Shown: positions 20,701-35,700 of the stretch, in pieces | Numbering within the stretch: position 1 is the stretch's first letter | Layout: each line of letters opens with the position of its first letter | Assembly: GCF_043641665.1 (NCBI RefSeq) | Contig: NC_092190.1 | Coordinates: forward strand, 24,940,010 to 25,004,009 | Length of the DNA stretch: 64,000 bases | Origin: Enoplosus armatus | Lineage: Eukaryota; Chordata; Actinopteri; Centrarchiformes; Enoplosidae | Direction of reading: 5' to 3' | Notes under the pieces: model-generated | Seen by the model: the letters and a program-made list of their open reading frames with translations, nothing else | Database searches by the model: none | What the model was told of the DNA's origin: nothing | Position numbers and translations under genes: made by a program

Positions 20701-23700
20701 ACACGGGTTGTGAAGAAGTCGCGGTAAGATCTAACACTGTTGATAAACAGCTCTGCGTAGGCACTGTCCTCACCATACTCATTCACAACCTTGCACCTGT
20801 AAGTGCCATCATCTGCTCTTGTGACCTTGTTGATGGTGATTACAGCCAGGCCATCCTCATATTCAATTTCATATTTCTCACCAGCTTCAAGTTGCCTGAC
20901 GCCACAGTACCATGTCACTTCAGTAGTGCTATCATAGTTTTCAATGTTGCAGATGAATTTCACACTGTCTCCCTCATTCACCACTGCATGGCCAATCTGG
21001 CCTCCAACAGGACCGTTTTCAAACGGAGCAATCTTCACCTTGGCGACAAAGACACCACGCTGGGACCTGATGGAACCACCGCTGGCCACACGGGCTGCAG
21101 AGACGACGGTGTTCCACTCTTTCCTCACCATTGTCTGGTAGTATCTCTTATGCCTGCCAGTTGGGATCGCTCTGGTGCTAATCTCCTCTGCAGGCCTGGT
21201 CAGCCACGCATGCGCCAGAGCCTCAGCAGCAGTCGTACGGTGCTTGCGTTCCTTTGTCATTAGGCGGTCTGTGAAGTCTAATGCCTCGACACTGACCTGC
21301 TTGAAGGACTCATCATCATAGCTGTAGGCCGCATTGGAGATGTTGTCAATCATCTGTTGGTTGGTTTCTGCTGTGAAAGGATTAAGTCCACTGAGGAGCA
21401 CATAGGCAAGGACACCAACAGACCACATGTCAGTGACAGAGCTAACCATGTCACACTGGTGGATCTCAGGGGCAGCGTACTCTGCAGTGGTATACTGAAT
21501 CTTGATTTGGTCTCCAGGAGTCAGGTGTCTGGACTGGCCCAACTCAATAATCTTCACATTAGAGCTGGTTCTAGTTGTGTAAACAATATTCTCAGGTCTG
21601 ATATCAAAGTGTCCATAGCTCTGAGCATGCAGGAACTCAAGAGCTGAGCATACCTGCCTGATGTAGTTGACAATCTCACACTCATTAAGCTCAAATTCAG
21701 CTGTGTTGAGGCGCTCAAAGATGTCAACACCAGAGATGAAGTCATAGATCATCACCAGCTCTTCAGGACTGTCGAAAGACTCATGGAGGAGGAGGTAGTT
21801 AGTGTGTTTGGCCAGATTCAGTGTTGCGATTTCCTTCTTGACTATTGCTTGATCTGCGCCTCTCACTTTGACAAATTTAGCCATGTAGGTCTTTTCAGAG
21901 CTAATGTCAACACAGCGGTGGACAATGCCAAATTGACCTCTGCTCAATTCCTCTGCAATGGCATATCTGTTATGCAGATTCTTGGCATCAGAGTGTTGAG
22001 CCTTGCCCCTGGGGACACGTCCAGTATCGTCAACCTCCCTATCATAGAGCAGAACTCTCGATTTGTCCTCCTTGGTCATGACAGGTCCACTGGTCTCAGA
22101 TGGAGCACTCTGTCCAAACTTGTTCTCAGCGATGACTCTGAACTGATAACTGGTTCCTCCAAACAGATTGATAACGGTGTAGTGGGTGTCACGGGACTGG
22201 GCAACACGCTGCCACCTCTCAGCAGTGGTGGGGCACTTCTCAATGATGTAACTGATGACCCTGCTGCCACCGTCATTTGCTGGGGCCATCCAGTTCAGTG
22301 TGACTGAGTCTCTGGAGATGTCACTGGCTTTGACACCACGTGGAGGATCAGGCACGTCAGCTACATCCAGCTCAACTGTCTGCTGATCAATGCCAAATCT
22401 GTTCTTGGCACAGACAATGTAGAAACCAGCATCCTTCTTCTCCACTCCGTTGGGGAACACCAAAGAAGTGAATGATCTGGTGACAATGACCTGGTAGTGG
22501 CCATTGCTGTCAATGAGATCTTGTCCCTTCTGCCATGTGATGACAGGATCTGGTTTGCCACCGAAAGGAATCTTGATATTGACCACTTCTCCACGGAGGG
22601 CAGGGATGGCTTCCTTGTCCTTTAGGTTCTTTGGCAAGTGGATCTTGGCAGGGACTAGAAATTAAAGAAATAGTCATGTCATGAGAGGTCATGTTTTATT
22701 TACATTGGTTTTGTATAAGTCAGTTCTAGAAAACACTGGGCTAGTTGGAGAAATTGGGTATCTTTGAACTTACTTTCAACATCCAGAGAGACTGTAGCAC
22801 AGATCGAGCCTCCCTGGTTGGTCGCCCTGATCTGGTACACAGTGGAGTCTTCCTCATCAGCCTCGGTAATGACCAGTTGGTGGTAACCTCCCTTGAACTC
22901 CTGGATCTTGATCTTCTTTCCATCAGAGTGGATCTCCTTTCCTCTTCTGAACCATTTAATTACAGGCTTGGGCTGTCCTATGATCTTGCAGACAAGGGTA
23001 GCATTGCTTTTGTACTTGACACTCATGTTCCTCAGCTCTTCCTTGAAGGCAGGAGCACGGATCTCGACGGCTGTTGCTGGAGCAAATGGAGTGGTCTCCT
23101 CGCTGTAGTCGCTCTGTCCACCAAGGTTCTCGCACTTCACACGGAAGATGTACTCGATGCCCTCTGTCAGACGCTTGACGGAGAACACTGTCTGTTTGAT
23201 CTCATCTGTGGTTACTGGAGTCCATTCACTCCATTCCTTCTTGTCTTTCTTGTGCTTCTTCTCAAGGCAGTAGCTCTTGATCTTGGAGCCGCCATCGCTG
23301 AGTGGAGGCTTCCAGGAAACCACGCAGGAGTCCTTGGTGATTCCAGAAACAACTGGTGACAGAGGTGGTGATGGTTTCTCTGTGGACAGGAATTTATAAA
23401 CCCATTGTCAGTACTTTTCCACAATGTGGGGTATCTCTTTACGTATAAATTGATGAATAACTGTATTACAGTTCCAGGCTTACATTCGTAGACATGAATT
23501 TATGAAGTACTTGAAACTAAAAATGTATACTGGATTAAACTTACCCATTTGGCTCTTGATAAGGATAGGTGAAGTGAGTTCCAGTGGTTCGCTGTTGCCA
23601 TAGCGATTCTGGGCATACACACGGAAGAAGTATCCAGCACTGTCAATGAGGTTGGGCACACGGCAAGATGTGCCATTGATGGATGACGACACTAGTTCCC

Positions 23701-26700
23701 ACTCAGTGCCCTCCTTGTCCTCACGCTTCTCCACAATGTAGTTGGTAATCATGCAACCTCCGTCGTCCGTGGGAGGCTTCCAGCTAATGATGACAGAGTT
23801 CTTCAGGAGGGCATCTAGCGCAATGGGACCCTGAGGCATGTCAGGTTTGTCTGGAAACAGAGATATTAGATATTAATTCTAAATCTGATAATACCACCTT
23901 TAAAATGCATGCTTTGTTGCACTCACTGTAGTAAATGTACATGAACATACCATAAATTTCAACATTAAATGCGGTGTCAGCCCTGCCGAAGTGGTTGTGC
24001 AGTCTGATCCTGTATTTGCCTCCATGGACTCTGCGCTGCACGTTCTTGATGATCAGGTGTGTGTAGTGCTCAGTGGTCTCAATGCTAATGTCCTCTGTGT
24101 TCTCCAGGGTCTTTGCCCCATGCAGCCACATGATCTTTGGCTCAGGGCGGCCGATGTAGACGGCATGGATGCGCAGAGTGGTTCCTAGGCCGGCGTAGTA
24201 TGTTTCCTTCAGTGGGTAGTCAGGGTGGAAGGATGAAGCAGCCTCCAACACCAGGATGCCTGTGGTGTCGGCTTCTCCAGCATCGTTGATGGCCTTGCAA
24301 GTGTACTCTCCCTCATCCTCCTGCTGGTCCGTCATGATGGACAGGGAGTGGTTGCGGCCATCAGAGCTCATCTCATACTTGCGGGACTCAACAATCTCCT
24401 TGCCAGCATGATACCACTTGATGTCAGGGACAGGTCTGCCAATAATCTGGCACTTCATGACAGCAGGCTGGCCAAGCTTGGCGGTTACTTCATCCATTTC
24501 CTTTCTCAGGCTTGGTTTAGTTTCAACTGTACATACAAGGAGGTATATTTAAGAAACATGTATTACGTTTAGTAATGTCTCATAGTGAAGTCATTCTGGG
24601 CAAGCAAGTTGGGTAAATGCCTAGAAATTATTTAACACAGTATACTTCAGTGTACTCACCACTCAGTTTGGTCTTGATGCATGTGGCAGTCCTACGAGGT
24701 CTACTCATTCCTGTCTCATTCTCAGCAAACACTCTGAACTCATACTCTGTGGCCTCAGCCAGTCCAGGCATGGTTAACTCCTTTTCCTTAAGCCTCTGCT
24801 TGTTGCACTTCTTCCAGGTGCTCTCGATGGACTTCCTGTACTCCACCCAGTATCCCAGGACCTCCTTTCCACCATCGCACTCTGGAGCTTGCCAACGGAT
24901 GGTGATGAAGTTGTTCATCACATTCACTGTGTCTATCTCGCCTGGTTGGCTTGGCTTGTCTGGAAAGAATGAAAAAAAAAAAAAAAAAAAAAAAAGTTAG
25001 CTTAATCAACAGTTCTTTTTGTGACTGTCACCAACAATAACCACTCCATCTTTTTTTATTCAGTTTTTTTTTGTCTGTAAAACTCTGATTGTTAGATTTC
25101 ACATCTGATTGTCCCATGTTCATTAAAATTACATATAATAATTACTGTACTATTAATAATCAGTAGTTACATTTCATTAAGAGAGGAGACTCACCGAATG
25201 GATCCTTGCATGTGACTGGGTCAGACACAGGACCAGCCTCACTCTCGCCAATGTTATTGACAGCAACAATACGGAACTGGTAGTCTGCATCAGGGGTGAG
25301 TCCAGGCAGAGTAAACATGGTGGAGGTGATCTTGGTCTGGTGGCGGGACCACGTCTCAGTGGACACCACCTTGTACTCAACAAAGTAGCCAATAATGGCA
25401 GAACCACCGTCGTCCTTTGGTCTGGACCAGGCTAATGCCACAGAGCTCTTTGTGACGTCCATGATCTCTGGTGGGGTACTTGAAGGCTCAGGGGGACCTG
25501 GTTCAAAAACCACAGATAATTATTTAAGTAATAACTGAATGATCTTAATCTGTTCAAAGATACCTAAGACTGAAGAAGAGGAGTACTTACAAAGAGGAGT
25601 CTTGGGCACCAGTGGCTGATCCGACTTCAGAGAGGAGCTGATACCGAAGGAGTTTTCAGCTGTGACCTTGAAGTGATACTCTGTTCCTTCCTTCAGGCCC
25701 TTGACAAACAGCTGAGTGTCAGTCACTCTAGAGTCCACGGTGTACCAGGCGTTTCTGGTTGCCTCACGTCTTTCTACAATATAACCCAGGATATCTGAGC
25801 CACCGTCGTCCGTGGGCACCTTCCAGGACACCTTGACAGAGTTGGCCTGGATCTCCTCAAAGACCATTGGACCCTCTGGAGCGCTTGGGCGGCCAATGAC
25901 CTTCACCTTGATTTGGGCCTTCTTCTTGCCAACCCTATTCTCCAGCAGGAGGTCGTATACGCCAGAGTCACTCCTTTCGGCTCCCTTGATCACCAGCTCG
26001 CTGGTGTCCTCGGTGGAGGCAATCATGGCCTTGGTGGAGACTGCACCGGCATCCTTCGACCACTGGCAGGTTGGGTGAGGTTTACCCTTGATGGGCACAG
26101 AGAGTCTAACCACCCCCCCCTGGCGGACCACGTACATGTCTTTGTATTTGAGCTCCAGGTCATAGTCAGGAGATTCTGGGGAACAATGATAGTTACAAAA
26201 GTCATTTTTATTCTATATTAGTTTTAAATATATACAAATGATCTTAGTGCAGGTGTAGTTAATGTAACCTCTGTGTCCTTACCAAGCATCTCAGTCACAG
26301 TGACAGTTCCAGGTACTTCAGCAGGCTCTCCGGAGCCGCCAGCATTGCAGGCCATCACACGGAATTTGAACTCCTCTCCTTGTGGCATGTTGGTCAGTGT
26401 GTACTCGCAGATTAGAGATGGTGTGGTGTTGCACTTGATCCAGGCCATGGTTCCCACCTTCTGCATCTCAATCAAGTAACCGTCCACCCGTGCGTCTCCC
26501 TCATCATCGGGAGGACTCCAAGCTAGTGACACAGATGACTTGGTGGTATCGGTGATCCTTGGGTTCTGAGGACAGCCAGGTGGGTCTAAGCGGGGAAAGA
26601 AGCATGTCAGTATGTCAGCATTTCTATATTTCTATTCTCTCAAAAGATATGAGTTTGTACTTGCTCTTTTAAGACTTTTGATGCCACCCACTGTACCTAT

Positions 26701-29700
26701 GAATGCTCAGTTTTATCTAAAAATCTCATATATAAATAACAAAGCTTTCAAACAGTTCTCCTACCAATGGGATCTGTTGCCACTGCTGGTTTGGATGGCA
26801 GGCTTGGTTTGCTCAGTCCTCTGGCATTGATGGCGGTGATTCTGTGTTCGTATTCCAAGCCCTCGATCAGTTCTGTCGACCTGTATCTGGTCATGGTAAT
26901 GGGGTTCTTGTTGGCACGCACCCATCTGTCAGACCTGACTTCTTTACGCTCAATAATGTATCCTGAAACCTCAAGGCCACCATCTTCGTCTGGCGGGTTC
27001 CAGGCCACAGTCATGCCGTCACGAGAAACATCAAAGATGGTTGGACGGCCAGGAGGTCCAGGCACATCTGTGAAGAAGGGAGGGAAACAACTTACTGTAC
27101 TATACTTCTGTTGACATAATTCTGTCTTTATAGTAATATCAGCTAAATGTGTAGCCTTAAAAAAAGCCACAAGTCTTACTTTTCAAGCTCCTACAGGTGA
27201 CAATCTCAGACTGAAGGAACTCTCCGGAGCCATAGCGATTAATGGCAGCTGCACGGAAGACATACTCATCTCCCTCAATCAGGTTGTCAAACTTGAAGGT
27301 TGGTCGGCTAACGGAGTCGCAGACAGACACCCAGCCAGGTCTATGAGCATCACGCTGCTCTACCACATAGCCACTGATGGGAGCTCCACCATCTCTGACT
27401 GGGGGATCCCAGCTGCAGGTGACGGTGGTGGCATCAATCTCATCAAACCTGATGGGTCCCTTTGGTTCATCAGGTTTAGCTGGTAAAAGGGGATTAACAG
27501 AATTAATGGTTAAAGCCAAATTGATTGGCTAAAAGGTAAATGTTAATAAAATACTTTATTGTAACTTGCTTTTGATAAGCATCAGCAATAAATAATGAAA
27601 CTAAAACAACAGATGAGGGATGATTTCTTACAGAGGATGATGACCTTGATGACCTCTGTGATAACACCAACGGCATTCTTCACCTCCAGGGTGTAGTCAC
27701 CAGTGTCGTTGATGGTGGTATCAGACACGGACAGTTTGGAGAACTTGCCGGTGCTCTTGACCTTGACACGGTCTGTGATTTTTATCTTGTTATCGCTGAA
27801 GTACCAGGAGCAAACAGGAGGAGGCCTGCCGATGATGGGCAGGTCCAGCTCCAGAGTCTTGCCAGCCAGGACATTTACAACCTTCTGAGGAATACTGGAG
27901 AAGTCCACCACAGGCATTACTGGAAAGGAAAAAGAGAGATACCAAAATCATATGACTATAGTTTACATCAACAGTTGAGAAATAAATTGTCAACTGAGCT
28001 GTGTTATACTAAATTTTACTGCTGGGCAGTGTATTTTCAAATTTAACTCATACAAACCATGTACAGGCTTTTGCCTAAAATATTTTCAAAACATGTTATG
28101 TTTGACAGCAGGAAACAAACTTTTTTGTGTCTGTTACCTCTCTGTTCCTGTACAGTTATGGCTGTAACAAGCTCTTTGGGCTGGCTAGCTCCCCTGCTGT
28201 TGATTGCTTTGATTCTGAACAGGTATTGCTCGCCCTCATTCAGCTTCTCAATGGTGTGCTCGAAGTCTGTGGTCTTTAGTGTGGCCACCTTCATCCACTT
28301 GTCGGTGCCAAACTTGCAGGCTTCAATGATGTAGCCCGTCAATCTGCTGCCACCATCATGCTCGGGCTTCTCCCAGCCCAGGATGACGGTGCTCTTGGTG
28401 ACGTCAATCACCTCCAACTTTTGTGGAGGCAGAGGCACCTCGCAAACCAGGATGACATCAGGAGTCTCGCAGGGCTCACCGATACCATAGATGTTCTCAG
28501 GGAGGACCCGGAAGTAGTATAGCATGCCCTCCATCAGGCCGTCAATCTTGTAGGATGTCTTGCTGCACTTGGAGGTGACAGTCTTGTAAGCTCTCATGGA
28601 GGCCTCACGCCTCTCAATGATGAAGTTGTTGACAGGAGCACCACCATCCACGGTTGGGGCTTCCCAAGAGATGGTAACAGACTCCTTTGTCAGCTCTTTG
28701 ATCTTTATTGGTCCAGTTGGTCCAGGAGTATCTAACAATGAAAATACATTTTGTTAAAATATTTTTCCATAAAATCAATGGCAAAATAAATGTTCTAGTA
28801 CAAGTCATTTATGTAATATGTCATATTTCAATTAAATACTCATTTTTTTAAATTACATTTTTATGGACTTACCATAGACCTTGACCAGAATGTTGACCTC
28901 CTGTTTCCCGGCAGAGTTCTCTGCCACCAGTGTGTACTTGCCAGCATCGTAGCGGTGGACCTTATCAATGATGAGCGTGGTGGAAGTGTTGGTGACTTCA
29001 ATGAATCCTCTGTTGTGGAGGTCAACACCAGGCTTACTCCAAGTGAGGGCGGGAGCGGGACGACCGGTGACTTTTACAAATAGGCGGAGGGAGCCAGCAG
29101 CACGCAGGCATATGGTCTTCTTCAGGTCATCGTGGAGCTCAAAGTCAGGAGTTTCTGTGTGAGATAAGTGGATAATTAATAGGGGTATTTATGTTCTCCA
29201 AAGTGTTAATTATACAGGCAGTGACAGTGCAAAAGTCCAATGTACATGGCTCAGTCATTTCAGTCTGTATCAGTACGTACAAAAGTTCTCTGCTCAGTCG
29301 AGACTTTCTTGGTTTCCGCAATTACTGTGCAAAATTGGAGTTCCTCGAATTTAGACATAGTGAAACATCACGTCAGAATTCCAGCTTTGTAATTTGTCCT
29401 GGAAAGTCTGGCATTAATGTTACCTCCTGTACTGGATGGTTAATTTGTAAATTTCTCTCTCTCCAACCCAACCAGTCAAAGAAGATGACTGCCCACCTAG
29501 AGTCTGGTTCTGCTCGAAGTTTCTGCCTCTTAAAGGAAGTTTTTCATTGCCACTGTCGCCAAAGTGCTTGCTCATGGTGGGAACTGTTGGGTCTCTGTAA
29601 TAACATTATAAAGAGTTGGTCTAGACCTGCTCTATTTGTAAAATGTCATGAGATGACTTTTGTTGTGATCTGGTGCTGTATAAATAAAATACATTTCAAT

Positions 29701-32700
29701 TGAATTAAATGGCGTTGTGGGTGAAGAGAAGACTGATCTGGACTGACTTTTTTTGACGTGCTGCCAGGCGTTGGCAGGCTTGCAACGGACACTCTGGGAC
29801 TGTCTGACCACTGCCCTGTGTGTCTCAAAAAGTGTAGCTGCAGGTTACCGGTAAGATACGCCATGTCGGACATCAGGCAGGGGTGGAGAATCACAGATCC
29901 CACTTTAGATTTCGAATCAAAAGCTCATTTTGATAGTTTTTCAATTTAGAAAAGAAACTGTGACACCCTTAATAAATCCCTGCCTTGTTATGTTGGGAAT
30001 TCAAATGTTATCAATTTATGAAAGACTTGCAAATAATGTTTACTCCATTGGAGAAGAAAAGACGTGTGACACCAAATTTGAACTTGGCGTGCATGTTGAT
30101 TTCTATTTATCAATGTGATTTTTGACTTTGAATCTGAATTTCCTATTTTTATTTCACGTTTTTATTCTTGTGTATATATATGAAAAGGGACATCTCTCTA
30201 ATATTTCATCTTTCTTTAATAAATAAATTCCTAAAGTCAGTTGCTGTATTTGTAATCGTAATGCTTTTCCAGATCACTTACCAATTCTCTCCACTGGCTC
30301 AGTCTCAGCACATGGTTCACTGAAGTCTCCTGTACCATTGATGTTGATGCCGGCCACTCTGAAGCAATACTTCTTGCCTGCAGTAAGTCCGGTCACCACA
30401 TACTCTGTAGCACGCAGGGTCTTTTCGTGGGACTTCTTCCATTCCTCTGCTCCAGCTTCCTGCATCTCCAGAATGTAGCCAATCACTTCAGCCCCTCCGT
30501 CCTCCACAGGGCGGGACCAGGCCAGGCTGATGCTGTCAGCATGGGTGTCGGTGATACGAGGGATAGAAGGAGGAGCAGGGGTGCCTGAGAGGAGAGGATA
30601 CAGGAATGAAGATCAATAGATCTGTAAAGGATTTACTGTTGTGTTAATGGACATGATTACCCCTTAATCCTGTCACATAGAGATTTAAAGATCTGATTTA
30701 TAAATTTAAGATCATCAGTCAGATCTTCAGTGCATTTGCAATGTTAGGCACTGAGACTTGAACAAACCAGACTTACACGATGGCACTCTGCAGACAACAT
30801 ACAGAGAAACCTCACTGGGTTCGCTCTCTCCGGCCTTGTTGATGGCTGTCACTCTGAACTGGTAGATGTTGCCTTCGGTCAAACCAGACACCTTCAGTGT
30901 GGTGTCCAGGTGAGCTCCGTCCCTGTTCACCTTCACCCAGCGGGCACTCTTTCTTTCGCGCCTCTCCACCAGGTAGTGGTTCAACGGGCTGCCGCCATCG
31001 CTCTCTGGCTTCAGCCACTCGATGGTGGAAAAGTCCTTTCCTGACACCAGGATCTCTGGAGCACCAGGAGGAGTTGGTACGGCTGGAGAAAAGGAAAGGT
31101 AATTCAGTGTTAGAGATTATGAGGATTTATTTCATCTTACGGGATTCTTGGTTAAAAATAAAAGACGATCTGTTTGGCCTCAGTTTTTTGCGATATTGTA
31201 CTTTTAAGTCATTGTTTATGAGTATTATTTCACAATGATCTGACTCTTACTGAAAGTGTTTCTGGCAACCATGGGCTCTGACTGGAGAAGGACTCCAGCT
31301 CCATATTTGTTGACTCCCCGGACTCTGAACAGGTATTCTGTGTTCTTGAACAGCCTGGTGATGTTGCAGGTCAACTCCTTGCACTCGGCGTGCATGATGA
31401 CCCAGTTGAGTCTGTTGGTGTCCCGCCTCTCCACGATGTAGTGGGAGACCTCGTCGCCACCGTCCTCGCGAGGAGGCTTCCAGCTCAGAGTGCACGACTC
31501 CTCTGTGATGTTGTTGATCTCAATGCTGCCTTCACATACTCCTGGGGTGTCTGGAAAAAACAGATGTACTCAATGTAATTCATTTTGGATAACCATGACA
31601 AATGAATACTTCAAGTATTAGTAGTAGTAATGCATAAAATTGCTTGAAATGCTTGAAAACCAAAGCACTCTCACTTACCAAGCACTTTGACGTTGACCTC
31701 AGCAGTCTTTGTTCCGCTGACGTTCCTGACTGTGAGGATGTACTTTCCCGTGTCATCTCTGTCACAGAACTTGATGATGGCCATGGCCCTGGTGGGGGTA
31801 TATTGTAGGTGGTACTTTTCACACAACTCCAGCTCCCTGTTGCCCTTAGACCAGGAAGCCTTGGGGTCAGGCCTGCCTCCCACTGCAGCGTCCAGAACCA
31901 GGTCTGAACCAGCTCTGACCTTCACGGTTTCAGACAGGAGTTTGCTATCCAGTTGGGCCTTTGGAGGCTCTGTTGGGTGGAAAAAAGGAACATGGTCATA
32001 AAACAATTAATTAATAAGGCAGGACTCCTTTGTTGGGACTGTAATATATGCACATTGAATTAAATCTACAGGAAATAGCAGACTGTTTAATCTATCATTT
32101 TATTTAGGAATTGTTAACGTCAGATGTGTGAAAGTGTGCTGTATTGGTGGTATTGTATAACGATTACAGATGCAGATCTTACCAAAGTCGGTCTTGCACT
32201 GCACAGAGCCAGTGGACTCGGAGGGCTTGCTGAAGACCTGGTTGGCATTCTTGGCGATGACTCTGAACTCATAAGGCTCTCCCTCTCCCAGGGCAGTGAC
32301 AGTGTAGAAAGTGTCTGTCACATTGGTGTAGTTACACTTGAGCCAGCGGCCCTCACCGGTCAGAGTGTACGGCTTACGCTCGATGATGTAGCCCACAACG
32401 GGACTGCCACCGTCATTCAGTGGAGCCGACCATTTGAGGGAGACAGTGGTTCTTGTAACATTTGTGACTTCTGGCTTACTTGGTGGATCTAAAAAACACA
32501 CCAGGAAATTTCGTCAGGCATGTTGGAGCAATGGAGCATTAAATAAAAAGCCACTGAATAGTAACTAAAGTAACTGTGTTAAAACTCACCAACTGGGTTT
32601 TGAGCAACTGCTCCCTTGGAGGCCTCACTAGCTTTGCTCAGCCCAGCACTGTTCATGGCATAGACCCTGAACTGGTACTCCAGGCCTTCGACCAGACCCT

Positions 32701-35700
32701 CCACCTTGTAGTAGCACTCAAAGCAAGGGATCTTGTTCTCCCTCACCCACAGGATATTGTTCCTCTCCTTCTTTTCAATCCAGTAGCCCGTCACCTTGCT
32801 TCCACCATCATGATAGGGCTCCTCCCATTTCAGGGTCATTGTGTTAGCCGAGACATTGAAGACTGAAGGCTTTGTTGGTGGGCCAGGAGGTGCTGTGATT
32901 GAAAAATGAGATTTTGTTGTTAAGTACAGTCAACTAAATTCCAACTTGATTCAGACATACATTTTTACAGGCCTTTACAGTCTAAGAAATACTTCAAAAT
33001 GTGTATATGGTTCTTCATAAAATTGGTGAATAAGTTAAAAAGTTAGTTTATGGAGTAGTACTTACTGAAAGGATGCTCTGCGACAATAGTCTCAGACTCA
33101 GTGTGCTTGCTGACACCAAATCTATTCTCGGCAGAGACCCTGAACGTGTACTGCATGTACTTGGTCAGGTGACTGACGTGGAGAGATGTGCGCTTTACGC
33201 TGGAGTTGATCAGCTGCCAGGCGGTGGAGCCAGACTCACGTTTCTCCACGATGTAGTTGGTGATGTCAGTGCCACCATCATCCTCTGGTGGTTGCCAGTT
33301 AATGACGCAGGACTCCGAGGAGATGGATGAGATTTCGATGGGTCCGGTTGGAGGACTGGGTCTTGCTGTGACATTAACTTCAATAGTGAAGGTCCTGGTT
33401 CCTGCCACATTCTCCAGAGTCAGGTAATATTTACCACCATCTCCTCTCATGGCCTCCTTGACCGAGATACTGGTTCTGTCCTTAGTTACTTTGATGCAGA
33501 CTCTGTCTGAGCTCTTCAGCCTCATCTCCTCCAGCTTCCAGGTGACCTTAGGAGCAGGTCTGCCACTGATGGGAACGTCAATGGTGAAAGTACTGCCAGA
33601 CCTGCTTGTGATGAGCTGGTTGGTGATCTCGCTGAGGTCAGCAACAGGTTCAATGTGAGGCTCTTTGACTAGTGCAGGAGCCAGAGTTTCCCTGGGCTTG
33701 CTGTAGCCGGCTTCATTCTTAGCCTTCACGCGGAAGTCATACTCATCGCCCTTGTTGAGCCTTTCAACCACATAGGTGAGATTATTGGTATTGCCAACAA
33801 CTACCCATTTGTCTGTACCCTTTGGCTTAGCCTCAATGACATAACACTGGATGCGGCTACCACCATCATGCTCTGGTTTGAGCCAGCCTAATGACACAGA
33901 GTTGTCTGTGGTGTCTAGGATGTCCATTCTCTTTGGAGATGCTGGCTCTGCGGTGGCAATGACAGGCTCAGTCAGCTCAAACGGCTCACCCACACCGTGC
34001 TGGTTCTCGGCTGCGACTCTGAAGAAGTATGGCACTCCCTCCAGCAGGTCCTGAATTTTCAGCATATGCTGCGTGCACTTGCCACCAGACTGCTGCCAAG
34101 TGCGGCGGCTAGCCTCGCGTCTCTCAACAATATAGTGATGGATTCTGGCTCCACCATCATTGAGAGGAGGCTCCCAGATAAGAGTGACTGAGCCTCTGGA
34201 CACCTCCTTGAAGGCAACAGCCTGAGGAGGCCCAGGAGTGTCCATGACCTTTATAGTGAATGTAATGGCCTTGCTGCCACTAGCATTCTCCAGGTTAACA
34301 GTGTATTTGCCTGTATCGTTTCTTGAGCAGTTCTCAATACTTAGAGAACTGTAGCCATCTGTAGTTGTGATCTCTGACATGACACCCAGCTCTCCTTCTT
34401 CCTTCACCCAGGTGGCAGTGGGAATTGGCTTTCCTCTGAAGTAGGTACCCAGGCACACAGAACCTCCAGCCTTGACAATGTGTGTCTGCTTGAAGGTGGC
34501 GTCAATATCCACCTGTGGTGCTGTTAGCCTGTCTACAGCCTGAGCAGGCTCTGGAGTCTCCTTGTCCTCGCCTCTACCCACGTGATTGACAGCTGCAACA
34601 CGGAACTTGTACTCAGCTCCTGTCTGTAGACCCGTCACCACGTAATTTGTTTCTGCCACCAGCTGCTCATTTACTCTCTTCCATTCTGTCTCTTCTCCCT
34701 TCACCATCTCAATAATGTAGCCCAGGATCTCCATGCCTCCATCGTCTGCAGGCTTGGTCCATTCCAGGCTTATGGAGGTGTTGGTGGAGTCGGACACACA
34801 GATCACAGATGGAGCACAAGGAATATCCTTTGGTTCGGCAGCTTTGATAGGCATAGAGATGTTGCTAAGAGCTCCAACACCAGCATCATTCACGGCCATC
34901 ACACGGAACTCATATTCCATATCCTCTGTCAGGTGGAGCACCTTGTGAGCACATTCGACGATGGGCTTCTTGGCAATCACCTTGTAGAACCGGACAGTCT
35001 TCTTTTCTCGTTTCTCCAGAATGTAATACTGAATGGGGTTTCCACCATCAGATTTTGGAGGGGTCCAGGACAGAGTGATGCTCTCTCCTGTCACCTCAGT
35101 AGCGTCGGGAGTGCCTGGAGCATCAGGAGTAGCTGAGGGAAACAATTTTGATAGATGAGAACAATGTCTGCATTGACTTAATATCGAAAACATAAAAATC
35201 TAATTTTTCTGTCTTAAATATTAAATTAAAAAAGCCTTTCCAACTTCCCACTTACTGTATTGCAGCTGTGCAATGATGGGGCTGGATTCCAAAGGTCTGC
35301 CAACTCCAAACTTGTTAACAGCAGAGACCCTGAACTGGTACTCATTGGTCTTGATGAGCTTGGTTGCATTGAAAGTGCACTCCTTACATTCATCAGACAC
35401 CAAGGCCCAGGAGATCTTGGAGGTCTCGCGTTTCTCAATGATGAAATGTGAAATTTCGGAGCAGCCGTCATTCTCCGGTGACTTCCAAGACAGAGTGCAC
35501 TTGCCCTCTGAGATGTGGCTGAAAGTGATGGGTCCTACTGGCTCCCCAGGTGTGTCTGCATTATGTTGGTGTGTGAGATTGAAGTTAGAATAGAAATATA
35601 TAAATACAGTGGTGTAAACAACTGTCCTGTAATATAAGGAGAAAAATGTCAAAACTGCATACCTTGGACTTGAACAAGGATGTTCTCCTTCTTGCTTCCA

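Noticed and set aside
20457..21263. 268-codon plus-strand frame antisense to the titin kinase, and many similar long plus-strand frames across 17,500-59,800
   Set aside because: They are shadows of the titin reading frame on the opposite strand; no domains, starts or splice context support them.
29703..30240. Possible exon or gene in the long ttn intron
   Set aside because: Only short frames without domain or splice support; the intron size is explained in part by the inserted L2 tail.
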